DNA of 64,000 nucleotides from Fabrea salina (lineage: Eukaryota > Ciliophora > Heterotrichea > Heterotrichida > Fabreidae): the NCBI GenBank assembly GCA_022984795.1, contig JALIHJ010000032.1, forward strand, positions 62,001-126,000, given 5' to 3'. The notes beneath the pieces are model-generated. The model was not told the DNA's origin. It saw only the letters and a list, made by a program, of their open reading frames with translations, and did not search any database. Shown here in pieces: positions 61,575 to 64,000 of the stretch. Position numbers and translations under genes: made by a program. How positions within the stretch are numbered: position 1 is the first letter of the stretch; every line of letters starts with the position of its first letter.

Positions 61575-62279
61575 TTAACTACTTTTAGACTCTTCTTGAC
61601 TTGACTGTTGAAGTTCCCCTCCCCATTTGGCTATCTTGTTGTTCCAGGGAAGCTTGTTGTTGTCGTAGAAGGCTGCAACTCTGTCTAAGGCCCTTATTCT
61701 GTCTATGTATTGCTTGAATTTGGGAGTGATTCGGTCAAGGATTCCTGAACTATGTTCTTCAATCATTTCTAAGTACTCAAAGAATGTAAAGTCAACGTAA
61801 GTGGGTTGGTCCCCAATGAGGTATTGGTTCTCTCCTAGGAATTGGGCAAACATTTCCAAAGCTTGGGTGTTTTTCTCAAGGGCTGGGCCTATCAAGTTAC
61901 TGAAATCAGGGTTGTAGCATATCATGGTAATGCTGGACTTTTTGTCTGCGATCACTGAAGCTAACATGTCCACCTTGGCCATTTCAACGTCATCTCTCCC
62001 AAGCATGTCTTGTCTATGCCTTCTGCAGATATGCCTGAGAATAGCGTTGGTTTCAGTAAGCTTGACTTGGTCATCAATGTAGTAAGGCAGATTGGGGAAG
62101 TCTAGGCCCAAGCTGAACTTTTCGTTGATCCAATTCTTAGGACTGTAACCCTCACCTTCTTTGACAAGCGAGTAGTGCTTATCTTGGAATTCAACATCAA
62201 GATAAGCAAGTAAGGCCCTAATAGGGTGTGCCAGGCCCCTGATATCCCAGTATCCCAAAGTAGGCTTGCTTTCTGCCAT
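61575..62279 (-). CDS. Glutathione S-transferase, mu class
   Basis: 234 residues. LGYWDIRGLAHPIRALLAYLDVEF carries the catalytic Tyr of the mu/alpha/pi group. LDFPNLPYYIDDQVKLTETNAILRHI is the glutathione site with cis-Pro and the ETNAI turn. The C-domain has GENQYLIGDQPTYVDFTFFEYLE. The mu-type loop after strand 2 (GEGYSPKNWINEKF) is present. It conjugates glutathione to electrophiles in the cytosol. It differs in class from the acylated GST at 308-1003, so the two are not recent duplicates. Ends in TAA. Confidence 0.95.
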   Translation of the reverse strand: MAESKPTLGYWDIRGLAHPIRALLAYLDVEFQDKHYSLVKEGEGYSPKNWINEKFSLGLDFPNLPYYIDDQVKLTETNAILRHICRRHRQDMLGRDDVEMAKVDMLASVIADKKSSITMICYNPDFSNLIGPALEKNTQALEMFAQFLGENQYLIGDQPTYVDFTFFEYLEMIEEHSSGILDRITPKFKQYIDRIRALDRVAAFYDNNKLPWNNKIAKWGGELQQSSQEESKSS

Positions 62280-62296
62280 TTTTTATAACCATTAAA

Positions 62297-62809
62297 CTAA
62301 GGATAAGACTCCTGATCAAAGTCATTCTGGAAAAAGGCCCTTAAAGACTCAAGGTTCATCCTATCTTCATCAGTGAGTTCCTGAACTCTAGACAAAATTC
62401 TGGCACCTTCTTCTTCGTTTGGTATTCTTTCGCCTAAAAGCGAACCAAGCTGCACTAAGTCCTCCGGAGATACAAAGCCTCGGTTATTAAGGTCTAGAAA
62501 TTTAAAGGTTTGCTTTAACGCCCTGTTGAAAACTACAGGGTCTGAAATAGCATTTTCTATAGTTGACACAAAACTTTCGAAGTCGCATTCTGGACTTGAG
62601 CTAGGGAAGCATGAAGAGTAACTTAAATCAATGTTCCTTCCAGGGTTTTTAGGCGTTCTTTGTTCCCCTGAGTTTTCTAGTTTCTCAACAAAACTCTGAA
62701 CGTTTCCTATAGATATTTTTCCTTGGTCGTCTGGGTTGAACTTGTTAAAGGCACCTTCGAGTTCGGCCTTTTGGTATTCAGTGAATTTAAAAGACTTTTC
62801 TTCTTCCAT
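62297..62809 (-). CDS. Centrin/calmodulin-like protein with degenerate EF-hands
   Basis: 170 residues. Two EF-hand lobes are recognisable by FTEYQKAELEGAFNKFNPDDQGKISI at the N-terminus and FKFLDLNNRGFVSPEDLVQLGSLLG in the middle. The calcium loops are poor: NPDDQGKISIGN lacks the final acidic ligand, and DLNNRGFVSPED keeps only some ligands. The fourth hand is almost gone. It probably binds a target peptide without calcium. Same strand as the GST. Ends in TAG. Confidence 0.75.
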   Translation of the reverse strand: MEEEKSFKFTEYQKAELEGAFNKFNPDDQGKISIGNVQSFVEKLENSGEQRTPKNPGRNIDLSYSSCFPSSSPECDFESFVSTIENAISDPVVFNRALKQTFKFLDLNNRGFVSPEDLVQLGSLLGERIPNEEEGARILSRVQELTDEDRMNLESLRAFFQNDFDQESYP

Positions 62810-62831
62810 TTAAAGTGTATAATCCCAATAA

Positions 62832-63011
62832 ATGGACGAGCCACAGAGCAAAGAACCCAAGGACTTCCAGTCGCTTCCCATTAGGGCTTACCTGGACCAA
62901 AGTGTAGTCCCAGTTTTGTTACAAGGACTCTCAGAACTAGCCAAGCAAAGACCCTCCAACCCAGTCAAGTGGCTAGGTGACTACCTTATCCAGCACTCAA
63001 GTACTCAGTAG
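62832..63011 (+). CDS. DPY30 homologue
   Basis: 59 residues. After 14 polar residues it reads [39 protein letters not shown] in pieces that match the Dpy-30 motif almost position for position (RxYLDxTVVPxLLxGLxxLxxxRPxNPxxxLxxYLL). Dpy-30 dimerises and serves in COMPASS histone H3K4 methyltransferase complexes. Dpy-30 domains also occur in radial spokes and sperm-tail proteins. The size, lack of extra domains and clean ATG and TAG show a complete gene. Its start lies 22 nt from the divergent EF-hand gene. Confidence 0.95.
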   Translation: MDEPQSKEPKDFQSLPIRAYLDQSVVPVLLQGLSELAKQRPSNPVKWLGDYLIQHSSTQ

Positions 63012-63135
63012 TTTTAGTGTACTAATTAAACCACCTTTAATCCTGCGAAGTGACCCAATTCAAATGGAACAGGCCTGGCTCTAGAAAGTTCCATCGAATT
63101 CAAGTCTCCATTTTAGCACGAAACTTATAATTAGA
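63012..63135. other. Spacer with a 7-bp hairpin
   Basis: No gene. ATGGAAC at 63064-63070 pairs with GTTCCAT at 63088-63094 across a 17-nt loop. I could not fit tRNA A and B boxes, so no RNA is called. Confidence 0.45.
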
Positions 63136-63810
63136 ATGTCAAAACCAGACTATTACGAACTTCTTGGAATCCCACGCGACGCCTCTGAAAACCAAATTAA
63201 AAAAGCTTACAAAAAACTCGCCCTAAAATGGCACCCTGACAAGAATCCTGAAAAACGCGAAGAAGCCGAACTGAAATTCAAAGAACTCGGAGAAGCCTAC
63301 AGCGTTCTAACTGACCCCCAAAAAAGACGCATTTACGACAAGTACGGCCACGAAGGACTAGAGTCAGGAGGAGGTGGTCCTTCTTCTGACTTTGAGTTCC
63401 ACCACTTCGACTTCAAAGAAGCAGAAGACATTTTCAAAGCTTTCTTCGGAGGAAGGGACCCTTTCTCAATGTTTATGGACGACGACGACGACTTCTTCGG
63501 AGGAAGTTTGTTCGGAAGCAGAGGGCGGAACGGAAGAAGCAACAGAAGAGACCCCTTCGAAAGCATGTTTGGAGGAAGGGATCCTTTTGAAGACATGTTT
63601 TCAGGAATGGGTGGTTTCAGCTTTTCTTCTTCGAGTTCTACGAGTGGAGGCAGAGGATGTACTTCTAAAAGTGTAAAAACTGTAGTTGAAAACAGAAATG
63701 GCAGACAAGTCAAGAAAACAGTAACTACTATCAAAAAGCCTGATGGAACTGTTGAAACCTATGAAGACGTCCAAGAAGGAGACGTTCCCAAAAAGCATTT
63801 AAGGTACTAG
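63136..63810 (+). CDS. DnaJ/HSP40 protein, DNAJB6-like
   Basis: 224 residues. The J-domain is at 3-70 ([33 protein letters not shown]), with HPD at 32-34. It is followed by a Gly/Phe-rich region ([30 protein letters not shown]) and a Ser-rich stretch ([12 protein letters not shown]). The C-terminal part has [19 protein letters not shown], like the DNAJB6/B2 type, and there are no zinc fingers. It stimulates Hsp70 ATPase and binds unfolded or aggregating clients. The ATG at 63136 starts the J-domain directly. Ends in TAG. Confidence 0.93.
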   Translation: MSKPDYYELLGIPRDASENQIKKAYKKLALKWHPDKNPEKREEAELKFKELGEAYSVLTDPQKRRIYDKYGHEGLESGGGGPSSDFEFHHFDFKEAEDIFKAFFGGRDPFSMFMDDDDDFFGGSLFGSRGRNGRSNRRDPFESMFGGRDPFEDMFSGMGGFSFSSSSSTSGGRGCTSKSVKTVVENRNGRQVKKTVTTIKKPDGTVETYEDVQEGDVPKKHLRY

Positions 63811-63834
63811 TGTAATTAAACTCTTTGTATTAAT

Positions 63835-64000
63835 ATGGAAGACTTTAAAGACCCTGTGCAAAGAATTAACTTTGACTTGGACCTTTTGCACCAACAGCAA
63901 CTAGAGTTCCAGAAAATCTCTCACGAACCAGAAAGCCCTGTAGAACTTATTCAAAGCAGTTACCAGCCAAAGTCTTTTGCTGACCTAGCGTTTGGGTACT
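63835..64000 (+). CDS. Start of an unidentified gene (partial)
   Basis: The frame is open from ATG 63835 to the right edge, giving 55 residues: acidic and Gln-rich (LDLLHQQQLEFQK), then SYQPKSFADLAFGY. No family is recognised from this fragment. The ATG follows the DnaJ stop by 24 nt in AT-rich sequence. Confidence 0.6.
   Translation, partial: MEDFKDPVQRINFDLDLLHQQQLEFQKISHEPESPVELIQSSYQPKSFADLAFGY

Noticed and set aside
63020-63110. tRNA or other structured RNA gene upstream of the DnaJ gene
   Set aside because: There is a 7-bp hairpin, but no acceptor stem or A and B boxes could be fitted on either strand.
1-64000. Bacterial-style operons, ribosome binding sites, terminators or CRISPR arrays
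   Set aside because: Gene families, introns and AT-rich starts without Shine-Dalgarno sequences are eukaryotic; no CRISPR-like repeat-spacer pattern was seen.

Overview
This looks like macronuclear DNA from a heterotrich ciliate, most like Stentor. Genes are packed on both strands, often 0-20 nt apart, and most have no intron. The seven introns I could place are all exactly 15 nt, begin GTAA, end in AG and carry an A at position 10. TAA and TAG end almost every gene. TGA ends only two otherwise intact frames, so a code with TGA as Trp (Blepharisma-like) is not fully excluded. The gene content is fully eukaryotic: centrin, kinesin, formin, TFIIE-alpha, Nup155, NBR1, Rab geranylgeranyltransferase, DPY30.

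Layout. 1-19.9 kb is dense housekeeping and cytoskeletal territory: an acylated GST-like protein, an NBR1/p62-type autophagy receptor, small coiled-coil proteins, centrin, a CSPP/CCDC66-like protein, a zinc-ligand-less carbonic anhydrase, a divergent kinesin, an R2R3-Myb factor, a CHORD-like zinc protein, RabGGT-beta, a formin, TFIIE-alpha and a PX-PH-phospholipase D whose reading frame breaks in the middle. 19.9-30.85 kb is different: it is gene-poor and full of decayed host genes. It holds an NRF-6-type acyltransferase relic, a GBP/RHD3-like large GTPase in two frames, a lectin/LamG/Cys-rich polytopic receptor in two frames, and two decayed copies of each of the last two. The GTPase and receptor therefore appear to have been duplicated together and lost together.

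30.85-53.3 kb is again compact. It carries two very large Cys-rich polytopic surface proteins (one Notch-repeat type, one GAIN/GPS polycystin-like), a WD40-TRP-like channel fusion, SET, MYND, SNARE and SDR proteins, a catalytically dead CDP-alcohol phosphotransferase homologue with a 10-nt exon, an M50-type membrane protease, a TLC-like protein, an amino-acid permease and a 3-methyladenine DNA glycosylase. 53.3-64 kb has an EEF1AKMT4-like methyltransferase, a group of secretory-pathway genes (membrane aspartyl protease, Cys-rich secreted protein, secreted coiled coil), Nup155, a mu-class GST, an EF-hand relative, a 59-residue DPY30 homologue, a DnaJ protein and the start of one more gene.

The most interesting signals are the co-duplicated, decaying GTPase-receptor pair; three host genes broken by the same +1 frame step; several probable pseudoenzymes; the near absence of TGA terminators; and start codons of divergent genes only 6 and 11 nt apart. 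All family assignments come from reading motifs by eye; no database search was run.
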